From: Paenibacillus sp. FSL H7-0331
Lineage (GTDB): Bacteria > Bacillota > Bacilli > Paenibacillales > NBRC-103111
DNA length: 64,000 nucleotides
NCBI RefSeq assembly: GCF_001956045.1
Contig: NZ_MRTH01000001.1
Location: 248,001 to 312,000, forward strand
Reading direction: 5' to 3'
Shown here: in pieces, positions 9,348 through 17,179 of the stretch
Layout of the letters: each line of letters begins with the position of its first letter
Position numbering within the stretch: the first letter of the stretch is position 1
The notes under the pieces: model-generated
What the model was told of the DNA's origin: nothing
Database searches by the model: none
Seen by the model: the letters and a program-made list of their open reading frames with translations, nothing else
Made by a program: the position numbers and the translations under genes

Positions 9348-9374
9348 GACCAGCGGATTAAGATTGATAAACAG

Positions 9375-9393
9375 AAGAGGCATCAAAGCCTCT
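9375..9393 (-). terminator. Possible weak terminator after the solute-binding protein gene
   Basis: AGAGGC-tttgat-GCCTCT forms a six-pair hairpin on the minus strand about 50 bases after the stop, followed only by TCTGTTT. The weak T-tract makes the call uncertain. Confidence 0.35.
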
Positions 9394-9444
9394 CCGTTTG
9401 GAGATACCTTGACACCTCTTCATTACTGCTTGTGAACATCCCTA

Positions 9445-10740
9445 TTATTTGGTTTTCATCTTATCCCATGTACCCTGGAATTCGGCTAACAATTGATCGC
9501 GGTTTACTTTGCCTGCGATGTACTTCTGTAAAGAGGCTGCCATTTCCTGTGGACTGCCATCAGGGTATTTCGGCCAGTGCCAGCCAAGCACCTTGTTCTC
9601 CTTGAGGTACTTAGCGATATCCTCGCCAGGTGTACCTACAGAGGCCGCATCAGCAGGAATTGTCTTTAAAGCGGGGATGAATTTGAATTCCTTTGTCAAA
9701 TAGTTTTTACCAATATCCGAGGTGACCAGCCAGTTCAAGAACTCTTTGGCTTCCGGCTTCACCTGAGAATCTTTATGGATTACCCAGTTATTCGGTACAC
9801 CTACAAACAGCTTGTCATTCAAAGCAGCATCCTCGTTGATCGGAATTGGCATTAAGCCAACATTAATCTTCGGATCGATTTTTTGAATCAAAGGTAGTGT
9901 CCAGTTCCCACTTTGCATGATTGCAGCCTGACCACTGCCAAATGTAGCGATAAAGCTGTTATAATCGGTCGTCAGCTGGTTTTTGTTGCCGTACTTTACA
10001 ATGAGATCAAGCATGTTCAAGGAGTCGGCAAAAATCGGATTACCGGCAAATTTTGCCTTCCCATCATTCAAATCCTTAATAAACGCATCGGTGTTGGACT
10101 GCTTGGCCATCGGATTATTGAAGAAATGCCGCCCAAGTGATGACCATACCTGAAACATATTCACAAAAGGCGTCACACCATTGGCCTGCAGCTTCTTGCT
10201 GACATCCTCTAGTTGTGAAAGTGTTTTGGGAAGCTCTGTAATGTTCGCTTTGGCAAACAAATCTTTATTGTAAACGAAGCCATAACCTTCAAGCGAGACT
10301 GGCATCCCATAAAGCTTGCCGTTGATTGTAGTAGGCTCCTTGGCAAAATCGAATACATCCTTTGCCCACGGCTGATCGGATAAATCCTCTACACGATCCT
10401 TCCACGTTTCCAGCTGCTGAAAGCCCTCATTGTTAAAAATATCCGGCATTTCACCTGCGGCAAATTTGGTCTTGAGGATTGTATTGTAGTCGGTGCCAAT
10501 GACGGTCTCGATTTGGACCTTGACGCCTGGATGCGTCTTTTCATACTCATCCTTCAGCTTATTCAATTGCTCGGAAATCTCAACCTTAGCCTGAAAGATT
10601 TTAAGTGTAACTTCTTTCTTTGGCTTCGCATTGTTATTCGCCGTTTTCGTATCAGCGGACTTGTCTCCATTCGTTGCACAACCAGTCAAAAAGGACATTA
10701 ACAATACAAGCGCACTGCCAGCAGTAAGCGATCGTTTCAT
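9445..10740 (-). CDS. Carbohydrate ABC transporter solute-binding lipoprotein
   Basis: This 431-residue protein has a lipoprotein signal peptide ending in the lipobox LTGC (Cys21), then a low-complexity linker and a family-1 extracellular solute-binding domain (LNKLKDEYEKTHPGVKVQIE, GEMPDIFNNEG, LYGMPVSLEGYGFVYNK, QAAIMQSGNW). It would capture a sugar or sugar-like ligand for the two permeases upstream. It lies last, after the permeases, and has its own promoter with the 42-bp element shared with the isomerase operon. RBS is AAGGGGAG. Confidence 0.93.
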   Translation of the reverse strand: MKRSLTAGSALVLLMSFLTGCATNGDKSADTKTANNNAKPKKEVTLKIFQAKVEISEQLNKLKDEYEKTHPGVKVQIETVIGTDYNTILKTKFAAGEMPDIFNNEGFQQLETWKDRVEDLSDQPWAKDVFDFAKEPTTINGKLYGMPVSLEGYGFVYNKDLFAKANITELPKTLSQLEDVSKKLQANGVTPFVNMFQVWSSLGRHFFNNPMAKQSNTDAFIKDLNDGKAKFAGNPIFADSLNMLDLIVKYGNKNQLTTDYNSFIATFGSGQAAIMQSGNWTLPLIQKIDPKINVGLMPIPINEDAALNDKLFVGVPNNWVIHKDSQVKPEAKEFLNWLVTSDIGKNYLTKEFKFIPALKTIPADAASVGTPGEDIAKYLKENKVLGWHWPKYPDGSPQEMAASLQKYIAGKVNRDQLLAEFQGTWDKMKTK

Positions 10741-10780
10741 CGTTCAAACTCCCCTTCGTTCTATTATTGTTTACCATTTT

Positions 10781-10809
10781 ATTATAATTCAGCCTTTAAG
10801 TGGCGGACA
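10781..10809 (-). promoter_or_regulatory. Activator-type promoter of the solute-binding protein gene
   Basis: TATAAT (10781-10786, minus strand) lies 17 bases from TGTCCG, which is the end of the 42-bp element and a poor -35. The layout mirrors the promoter at 7228-7256, with one base difference in spacing. Confidence 0.55.
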
Positions 10810-10845
10810 CTCATAGGTTTGACTATTGAGGTGGATGAAATTGCT
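10804..10845 (-). repeat. 42-bp conserved upstream element, copy 2
   Basis: This is identical over 42 bases to the element at 7191-7232, on the opposite strand. It lies between the second permease gene and the solute-binding protein gene and points toward the latter. Confidence 0.85.
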
Positions 10846-10864
10846 CCTGACCTATGAGGTCAGG
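10846..10864. promoter_or_regulatory. Palindrome next to the 42-bp element
   Basis: CCTGACC-tatga-GGTCAGG is a perfect seven-pair palindrome directly abutting the 42-bp element. It lacks a T-tract, so it is not an obvious terminator. Its centre contains ACCTATGAG, which also occurs inside the 42-bp element, so it could be an operator. As RNA it could also protect the 3' end of the permease message. Confidence 0.5.
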
Positions 10865-10875
10865 TTTGTAACATT

Positions 10876-11709
10876 TTACCCCTTAATAGCTCCGGAGGTA
10901 ATCCCTTCGATAATATGCCTCTGGAGAGCAAGGAAGAAGATCAGGATCGGTACCACACTCATCACAAGCGCTGCTAACGCAAGATCCCACTGATTCGTAT
11001 ATTCGCCAAATAAGGAGTTAATAGCGACCTGGATGGTTCGCAAGTCTTTTTGCTGCAAAATGATAGATGGGAGCAGAAAATCATTCCACATCCACAGGCT
11101 GTTTAGCAAGACAACTGTAACTGTCATTGGTTTAAGCAACGGAAATATGATTTTCCAAAACACACCGTATGGGCTACAGCCATCGACTTTAGCGGATTCT
11201 TCTATTTCGAACGGGATGGAGCGAACAAAACCCTGATACAAAAAAATGGTAAACGAAACACAGAGACCGAAATAACAGACAACAATGCCCGGAATACTGT
11301 TAATCAGATGAAACCAGGATGCGACCTTTACCAATGGTATCATGATCGCCTGGAACGGAATGACCATAGCTGCCACAAATACGGCGAGCAGCATCCGATT
11401 GAACCTGCTCGGCCTGCGTGCCAGTCTGTAAGCCGCCATTGATGATATAATGACTAAGCCAATGTTGCTGAATACTGTAATTAACAAGGAATTTTTAAGT
11501 GTAGTAGCAAATTGCAGCACCTTCCATGCATGTACATAGTTATCCCATCGCAACACCTTAGGCAAGCTTGCCGCATTGATCAGAATCTCGGCAAAATTTT
11601 TCACCGAGTTGGCCAATACAAAATAAAACGGTGCCAGAAACAGGAGCGCAAGAACAATTAACGCAATCTCAAAGAGCAGCAGTCTGGCATTGTACGCATC
11701 GGTTTTCAT
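10876..11709 (-). CDS. Carbohydrate ABC transporter permease (MalG type)
   Basis: This 277-residue protein has six predicted membrane segments and the EAA loop EESAKVDGCSPYGVFWKIIFPLLKP that contacts the ATPase. It belongs to the MalG/ThuG/UgpE family of sugar permeases. Its ATG overlaps the stop of the preceding permease gene (TAATG). No ATPase gene is present, so a shared MsmX-type ATPase encoded elsewhere probably energises it. Confidence 0.93.
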   Translation of the reverse strand: MKTDAYNARLLLFEIALIVLALLFLAPFYFVLANSVKNFAEILINAASLPKVLRWDNYVHAWKVLQFATTLKNSLLITVFSNIGLVIISSMAAYRLARRPSRFNRMLLAVFVAAMVIPFQAIMIPLVKVASWFHLINSIPGIVVCYFGLCVSFTIFLYQGFVRSIPFEIEESAKVDGCSPYGVFWKIIFPLLKPMTVTVVLLNSLWMWNDFLLPSIILQQKDLRTIQVAINSLFGEYTNQWDLALAALVMSVVPILIFFLALQRHIIEGITSGAIKG

Positions 11710-12590
11710 TACAGATCCACCTCACGCTTCTTCGTCATGGACACCTGAATCGCCGTAATGATGGACACTGCCATAAAGAAAATAAGTGCCTTGGCGGTTC
11801 CCAGTCCATATCGGTTATTGACAAATGCCTCGGTGTAAATATTCATTGCGACCGACTCCGAAGAGTTATAAGGCCCACCCTTGGTGAGTGAAAAGTTCAA
11901 ATCGAACATTTTAAAAGCCCAGGCGATCGTTAAAAAGAGACAAATCGTGATGACAGGCATAATGAGCGGAATGATAATGCTGCGTAAGATTTGGGCACTG
12001 TTCGCACCATCGATCGTGGCCGCTTCTATTAAGTCCTTCGGCACATTGGTCAACCCTGCTATATAAATAACCATAATATAACCAGCTCCATGCCACACAA
12101 ATACGATAATGAGCGCCCAAAAGGCCGTATCCTCCGTTCCAAGCCAGGGTAAATTGAAAAACCCCAAATTCGTCAGCTTCCCAATGGCAGCAAATCCTTG
12201 AACAAATATAAATTGCCATATAAAGCCAAGCAGCAAGCCGCCCAATACGTTCGGGATAAAATAAACCGTTCTTAACAGATTGCGCGTCTTCAGCGATTTG
12301 GACAAAAAGTAAGCGAGTGCAAACCCGAGCAGATTTGTCAGGATGACAGCTACAAAAGTAAACCGAGCCGTAAACCAGAACGAATGAATAAAATTGGTGT
12401 CCTTGGTAAGCACCGTTTGATAATTGCTTAAGCCAACCCAACGAATACTGTCAGCAACCCCGTTCCAATCGGTAAATGAATAATACACGCCAAGAAAAAA
12501 AGGAAGCATAATAATGATGGTATAGAACAAAACGGCAGGACTCAGAAACACCGTTTGCTGCATCCATTCCGACGACATGGACTTTCTCAT
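11709..12590 (-). CDS. Carbohydrate ABC transporter permease (MalF type)
   Basis: This 293-residue protein is the MalF/ThuF-type partner permease, with six membrane segments and the EAA loop DLIEAATIDGANSAQILRSI. I start it at 12590, where GGAGGGG lies just before ATG; a longer frame upstream runs into accC. It begins only 19 bases after the accC stop, which places the sugar transporter in one operon with the pxp/acc genes. Confidence 0.92.
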   Translation of the reverse strand: MRKSMSSEWMQQTVFLSPAVLFYTIIIMLPFFLGVYYSFTDWNGVADSIRWVGLSNYQTVLTKDTNFIHSFWFTARFTFVAVILTNLLGFALAYFLSKSLKTRNLLRTVYFIPNVLGGLLLGFIWQFIFVQGFAAIGKLTNLGFFNLPWLGTEDTAFWALIIVFVWHGAGYIMVIYIAGLTNVPKDLIEAATIDGANSAQILRSIIIPLIMPVITICLFLTIAWAFKMFDLNFSLTKGGPYNSSESVAMNIYTEAFVNNRYGLGTAKALIFFMAVSIITAIQVSMTKKREVDL

Positions 12591-12609
12591 GGTATCCCCT
12601 CCCTCTCCT

Positions 12610-13950
12610 CTATTGGAACTCGGTTTCGATGAATTTGGTGTTGCAGTCACCCGCTTTAAAAAAGTCATGCTGCAGAACTTTCAGATGGAAGGGAATCGTT
12701 GTCCGAACACCCTCGATGTGAAATTCTTGGAGAGCTCTCTTCATACGTTGAATCGCCTCAGGACGATCCCGGCCCCACACGATCAACTTAGCTATCATAG
12801 AATCGTAAAAAGGAGGAATTTCATAGCCGGCAAAGGCTGAGCTGTCGATCCTCACCCCGAAACCGCCAGGAAGCCGGTAACCCGTTATTGTACCTGGAGA
12901 CGGCCTGAACTGATTGTCAGAATCCTCGGCATTTATACGGCATTCGATCGCCCACCCCTTCAGTTCAACCTCATTCTGGGTGAATGAGAGCGGGTACCCG
13001 GCAGCGACAGCAATTTGCTCTTTAACAAGATCAATACCTGTCACAAGCTCCGTTACCGTGTGCTCTACCTGGATTCTTGTGTTCATTTCCATAAAATAAA
13101 ACTGCCCATGCTTATCGAGCAAAAATTCAAGTGTACCTACCCCCAAATAATCAACAGCCCTGCTGGCAGCGACAGCCGCCTGACCCATGGCCTGCCTTAA
13201 CTCGGGTGAGACTGCCGGAGAGGGCGCTTCCTCCACAAGCTTTTGATGTCTGCGTTGTATAGAACAGTCCCTTTCACCGAGATGAACGATATGGTTATGG
13301 GCATCTGCAATGAGCTGAATTTCAATATGCCGGGGCTCCTCAATATACTTTTCCATATAAACGCCTGGATTACCAAAGGACGCCTCCGCCTCCTTTTGAG
13401 CCTGTCGAAACATAGAGTCCATCTCCACCTCGCTTTGGACGACTCGCATTCCTTTTCCCCCGCCACCAGCTGTAGCTTTAATAATGACAGGATAGCCGAT
13501 TTCATCAGCAAGAATCACAGCAGCATCTACAGCTTCTATTAGCTCCTCTGAACCTGGAACCACGGGTACGTTTGCCAGCTTCATCGTTCGTCGCGCCTGG
13601 GCTTTATCCCCCATCCTGTGAATCGCATCAGGCTTGGGACCTATGAACGTAATACCACACGTTCCGCACAGCTCTGCAAAATCGGCATTTTCAGCAAGAA
13701 ACCCATATCCTGGATGAATCGCATCCACCCCAACTGCAGAAGCCAAGGTCAGGATGGCCTGAATGTTGAGATAGCTTTGCTTGGAGCTGACAGGCCCGAT
13801 GCAATATGCTTCATCAGCCATTTGCACATGCAAGGCATCTCTGTCAGCCTTTGAATAAATCGCAACGGTAGGGATGTCCAATTCCTGACAAGCTCTAATA
13901 ATTCGAACCGCAATTTCGCCTCTGTTGGCAATCATTATTTTTTTGAACAT
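12610..13950 (-). CDS. accC: Biotin carboxylase (AccC paralogue of the pxp cluster)
   Basis: This 446-residue protein is a complete biotin carboxylase. It has the N-terminal [20 protein letters not shown], the Gly-rich ATP lid [13 protein letters not shown], the [19 protein letters not shown] segment, and the metal and bicarbonate residues in [15 protein letters not shown]. It carboxylates biotin on the adjacent AccB. Normally accB-accC supplies acetyl-CoA carboxylase, but here the pair follows pxpB-pxpC-pxpA, so it may serve a lactam or amide carboxylase. Its RBS overlaps the accB stop, four bases upstream. Confidence 0.95.
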   Translation of the reverse strand: MFKKIMIANRGEIAVRIIRACQELDIPTVAIYSKADRDALHVQMADEAYCIGPVSSKQSYLNIQAILTLASAVGVDAIHPGYGFLAENADFAELCGTCGITFIGPKPDAIHRMGDKAQARRTMKLANVPVVPGSEELIEAVDAAVILADEIGYPVIIKATAGGGGKGMRVVQSEVEMDSMFRQAQKEAEASFGNPGVYMEKYIEEPRHIEIQLIADAHNHIVHLGERDCSIQRRHQKLVEEAPSPAVSPELRQAMGQAAVAASRAVDYLGVGTLEFLLDKHGQFYFMEMNTRIQVEHTVTELVTGIDLVKEQIAVAAGYPLSFTQNEVELKGWAIECRINAEDSDNQFRPSPGTITGYRLPGGFGVRIDSSAFAGYEIPPFYDSMIAKLIVWGRDRPEAIQRMKRALQEFHIEGVRTTIPFHLKVLQHDFFKAGDCNTKFIETEFQ

Positions 13951-13954
13951 ACGA

Positions 13955-14437
13955 CTACACTCCTACAGGCTTTACGAGAAATAAAGGCTGATCATATTGG
14001 ACCAGCTGTCCACTTTCGATCAAAATTTCTGTGATGACACCATTGATCCCGGCTTGTATCTCGTTAAACAATTTCATTGCTTCTACAATACCTACAACGG
14101 TAGTTTCTGTTACGCTGTCACCTACTCGGATAAGAGGGTCCTCTCCCGGCTCTGCAGATGAATAAAAGATACCTACTGTAGGCGAAGCTATTTCAATTGG
14201 AGCCGCACTTTCAGGCTCCGCTGCAATAGTACCGACCTGGGTGTCCCGTTCCAAATGATGAGGAACCATCAACGGCTTCGAATGATAACCGGATTCTGAT
14301 GGCAGATTTTCCTCGGATGATACAGGGAGGCTGCGCTTAGAAATGGACAGCTTGACCGTTTCATATTCAAGTGAAAATTGCTCAATCGGAGCCTGAATGA
14401 CGATTTGGATGATTTCTTTTAATTCTGATGCATTCAT
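13955..14437 (-). CDS. accB: Biotin carboxyl carrier protein (AccB paralogue)
   Basis: This about 160-residue protein is a biotin carboxyl carrier. The N-terminal helix region ([13 protein letters not shown]) is followed by a charged linker and the biotinyl domain with EAMKLFNEI, where Lys is the biotin site. The domain also has [28 protein letters not shown] at 14437 is chosen because GTGAGG lies seven to eight bases upstream. It lies 66 bases after pxpA in the same direction and is directly followed by accC. Confidence 0.94.
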   Translation of the reverse strand: MNASELKEIIQIVIQAPIEQFSLEYETVKLSISKRSLPVSSEENLPSESGYHSKPLMVPHHLERDTQVGTIAAEPESAAPIEIASPTVGIFYSSAEPGEDPLIRVGDSVTETTVVGIVEAMKLFNEIQAGINGVITEILIESGQLVQYDQPLFLVKPVGV

Positions 14438-14519
14438 TGGGTATGACCTCACTTCTGTATGTCTCTATGATTATTTTGAATAGTGCCGATGTAAGGATCC
14501 GCTTCCGCTTCTCCTGTTA

Positions 14520-15284
14520 TTAGCGCTTAAATGAAGATATACCAACACCATTTTCTTTCAGCAATAAACGAATTTTACTAATCATATTTAACGCTGTAGG
14601 GGTGTCACCATGTACACAGATCGTCTGGCCATTGATATCAACCTCGTTCCCAGTAATCGTAGTTACTTTTCCATCAGCGATCATTTTTAAAGTGCGCTTG
14701 GCTGCCAAATCCGGATCAGTAATCACTGCGCCAGTCAATTTTCTTGATACGAGGGTCAGATCGTCATTATAGGCACGGTCTGCATAGAATTCCAGAATCG
14801 GGTACAGATTTTTTTCCAGCAGAACCTTATGCATCAGTGAATTCGGGTTAACGAAAACAGGCAGCTCGGGATTGAATGCAAGTACTGCATCTGCAGCGTA
14901 ATTCGCAAGTGCTTCATCTATATCCACTCGATTTGCTAATGCACCGTGCAGCTTCACATGCTGCAGTCGGACCTTATGCTTGTTACAAAAAGCCTGCAGC
15001 GCGCCAATCTGATATACGATCATATTGATCACTTCATTGCGTTCCATATCCACAAATCTTCTTCCGAAACCGTTTAAATCGGGGTACCCCGGATGGGCAC
15101 CCACCCCTACATCAAAGCTTCGCGCCAACTCCACTGTACGGTTCATCACATCGGGATCTCCACCGTGAAATCCACAAGCCACATTGGCTGAGGAAATCAG
15201 CTGGATGACCGCTTCGTCCATACCAAGCTTGTAGGCACCGAAGCTCTCACCCATATCACAATTCAAATCGACAGTTGTAAGCAT
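14520..15284 (-). CDS. pxpA: 5-oxoprolinase subunit A (LamB/YcsF family)
   Basis: This 254-residue protein belongs to the LamB/YcsF family. It shows VDLNCDMGESFGAYKLGMDE, SANVACGFHGGDP and VGAHPGYPDLNGFGRR with conserved Asp and His residues. PxpA works with PxpB and PxpC in ATP-dependent opening of 5-oxoproline to glutamate. The gene follows pxpC by 17 bases with a GGAAGGGG site. Its grouping with accB-accC is discussed in the findings. Confidence 0.95.
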   Translation of the reverse strand: MLTTVDLNCDMGESFGAYKLGMDEAVIQLISSANVACGFHGGDPDVMNRTVELARSFDVGVGAHPGYPDLNGFGRRFVDMERNEVINMIVYQIGALQAFCNKHKVRLQHVKLHGALANRVDIDEALANYAADAVLAFNPELPVFVNPNSLMHKVLLEKNLYPILEFYADRAYNDDLTLVSRKLTGAVITDPDLAAKRTLKMIADGKVTTITGNEVDINGQTICVHGDTPTALNMISKIRLLLKENGVGISSFKR

Positions 15285-15301
15285 CGATTCCCCTTCCTTC
15301 T

Positions 15302-16255
15302 TTATCTATTGTTGATATCAAGCAGAGTAAACAGTTGCTCCTGTTCTCTCCATAATGCTTGAGCCTGTTCGATATTTATGATTTCAAAAAACACTTGATC
15401 TCCTGGCTTACGCTGTGCGAGAAAAGGCAAATCCACACCTGCAACGACACCTATTTTCGTATAACCCCCTGTTACCTGACAATCCGACATCAGCACAATA
15501 GGCTGACCGTCCCCCGGTACCTGAATCGAGCCCATTGTTATATAATCGGATATGATATCTGCCCCCGACGTATGGACGAGCTTCGGGCCCATAAGACGAA
15601 AGCCCATTCGATCCGAATCATGAGATAGAGTATAGGGTTGCGTTGTCAAGATATCCATCGATTCTTGAGTAAAGGAATCTGCCTGTGGACCCGTGATAAA
15701 TCGGACAGGACGGTTTCCATCACAAACGGGTCGGTATTTCGAAGGCAATACTCTACACAGTGTTGATGCTGTGTACACACGCTGAGCAGTCTTTACTGCA
15801 AGCACATCTCCAGTTCGCAGGCTTCTTCCCTGGAAGCCCCCATACCCTCCCCGCACAAAGGTCGAGCTGCTGCCCATAACTAAAGGAACGTCAATGCCGC
15901 CACTGACTGCCATATAGGAGCGGCACCCATGTCTGGCAGAACCGCATTGAAGAATGTCATCGGGCATAACCCGAACCGTCTTCCATAAAGCAAGTGGACG
16001 GCCGTTTAATGTGAAAGAGAGATCCGCTCCCGTTATAGCGATCACTCCCTCATGAAGAAATTTCACTTTGGGGCCAACCAGCGTAAATTCAACAGCAGCT
16101 TCATTTTGCCGATTGCCTACCAGCAGGTTGGCTGCCCTGAATGAGAACGCATCCATAGCTCCACTCTGTGGAATTCCATATTGGCGGAAATCGAATCTAC
16201 CCAAATCTTGCACGGTGCTGAACATCCCTGGCTTGATGATTTCTATAAATTCCAT
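15302..16255 (-). CDS. pxpC: 5-oxoprolinase subunit C / biotin-dependent carboxyltransferase-like (KipA family)
   Basis: This 317-residue protein is of the KipA/AHS2 family. It shows KPGMFSTVQDLGRFDFRQYG, SGAMDAFSFRAANLLVGN, AVSGGIDVP, MGSSSTFVRGGYGGFQGR and PIVLMSDCQVTGGYTKIG. AHS2 domains also form half of the carboxyltransferase domain of urea carboxylase. It overlaps the pxpB end by 13 bases, so the two are translationally coupled and probably form one complex. Confidence 0.94.
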   Translation of the reverse strand: MEFIEIIKPGMFSTVQDLGRFDFRQYGIPQSGAMDAFSFRAANLLVGNRQNEAAVEFTLVGPKVKFLHEGVIAITGADLSFTLNGRPLALWKTVRVMPDDILQCGSARHGCRSYMAVSGGIDVPLVMGSSSTFVRGGYGGFQGRSLRTGDVLAVKTAQRVYTASTLCRVLPSKYRPVCDGNRPVRFITGPQADSFTQESMDILTTQPYTLSHDSDRMGFRLMGPKLVHTSGADIISDYITMGSIQVPGDGQPIVLMSDCQVTGGYTKIGVVAGVDLPFLAQRKPGDQVFFEIINIEQAQALWREQEQLFTLLDINNR

Positions 16256-16971
16256 TGTTCATTCCACTCTCTTTGTTTATGTTCGTTCCAACCCTCCGCT
16301 TCCGCTGAAGTTATCGCTTCAAACTTAATGCTGTCACCTGCAGCAAAACAGCTCGGCGGTGTTTTATAAGGATCGAATGTATCCATGGGCGTTCTTCCTA
16401 TCAGATGCCAGCCACCTGGAGACGTTATCGGATATATACATGTTTGACGGTTGGCAATGCCGATCGAGCCCTTCTCGACCTTGACACGAGGACTTGTACG
16501 ACGAGGTAAAGCCAATCTGCTATCCAAATCACCACAATACGGAAAGCTGGCTATAAAACCGAGCATATAAATTAGATAGGCAGAGGAAGAATGGATTTGC
16601 ACGACTTCATTAGCTCTGATGTTGTTCTCGGCAGCCACATAGTCCAGATCAGGCCCATAGCTATCGCCGTAAACAACAGGAATATGAACCGTTCTGCCTT
16701 TACTATTCGCCAGATCAGCGTCTGACAGATGGATTTGCTGCAAGGCATTCAACAACTGGCTGTAGCTTATTCGTACAGGATCGTAGCATACCGAAAGACT
16801 GGAGAAGGCAGGCATCCATTGTTTGACGCCCAGGATGTTCGCTTCCTTGATTTTGTCAGCCCATGCATGGACACGACGATTCACTAGAGTAGAAATGACT
16901 GGTTCAAATTGAATGATGAGTACCTGCTCTCCTAAAGGGAGATATTGAGGAACAAGCGTTGAGGATACCAC
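16243..16971 (-). CDS. pxpB: 5-oxoprolinase subunit B (KipI family)
   Basis: This 242-residue protein is of the KipI/AHS1 family, with LPLGEQVLIIQFEP, IHSSSAYLIYMLGFIASFPY and GSIGIANRQTCIYPITSPGGWHLIG type segments. It pairs with PxpC. In B. subtilis the KipI homologue was first described as a sporulation kinase inhibitor. The start codon is GTG, ten bases after AAGGAGG. It is the first gene of the pxpB-C-A-accBC-permease operon. Confidence 0.93.
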   Translation of the reverse strand: MVSSTLVPQYLPLGEQVLIIQFEPVISTLVNRRVHAWADKIKEANILGVKQWMPAFSSLSVCYDPVRISYSQLLNALQQIHLSDADLANSKGRTVHIPVVYGDSYGPDLDYVAAENNIRANEVVQIHSSSAYLIYMLGFIASFPYCGDLDSRLALPRRTSPRVKVEKGSIGIANRQTCIYPITSPGGWHLIGRTPMDTFDPYKTPPSCFAAGDSIKFEAITSAEAEGWNEHKQREWNEQWNL

Positions 16972-17044
16972 TAGGATCCAACCTCCTTACTTCACGCTGA
17001 TTCTTATTGAGAAGATCCGGCCATAACAGCTTCTCTATAAAAAA

Positions 17045-17101
17045 ATTATAGCGATAAAAAGGGCTGAGTCCCACACAGAAAATTGTGGACATAAGTGGAC
17101 A
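17045..17101 (-). promoter_or_regulatory. Promoter region of the pxp operon with a TGTCCAC direct repeat
   Basis: On the minus strand TATAAT (17045-17050) lies about 75 bases before the pxpB start. There is no good -35. Two copies of TGTCCAC (17095-17101 and 17085-17091) are spaced ten bases start to start, one helical turn, upstream. That spacing suits an AraC-type regulator such as the YesN-like protein encoded just upstream. Confidence 0.45.
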
Positions 17102-17139
17102 ATCTTGATTTTTGCTGGGTCGATTGAGAGGATAAGTGG

Positions 17140-17179
17140 GGGAATCTCCCAACACTTCACATAGATAGTGGAGATTCCC
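17140..17179 (-). other. Hairpin across the response regulator stop codon
   Basis: GGGAATCTCC and GGAGATTCCC are perfect ten-base complementary arms with a 20-base loop that contains the TGA stop of the response regulator gene. No T-tract follows. It could stabilise or process the message, or weakly separate the regulator genes from the pxp operon. Confidence 0.5.

Noticed and set aside
7191..10845. Invertible DNA switch flanked by the 42-bp inverted repeats
   Set aside because: No recombinase gene is in or near the segment, and both copies have the same position and orientation relative to a promoter. A shared regulatory element explains them more simply, though recombination between them is possible.
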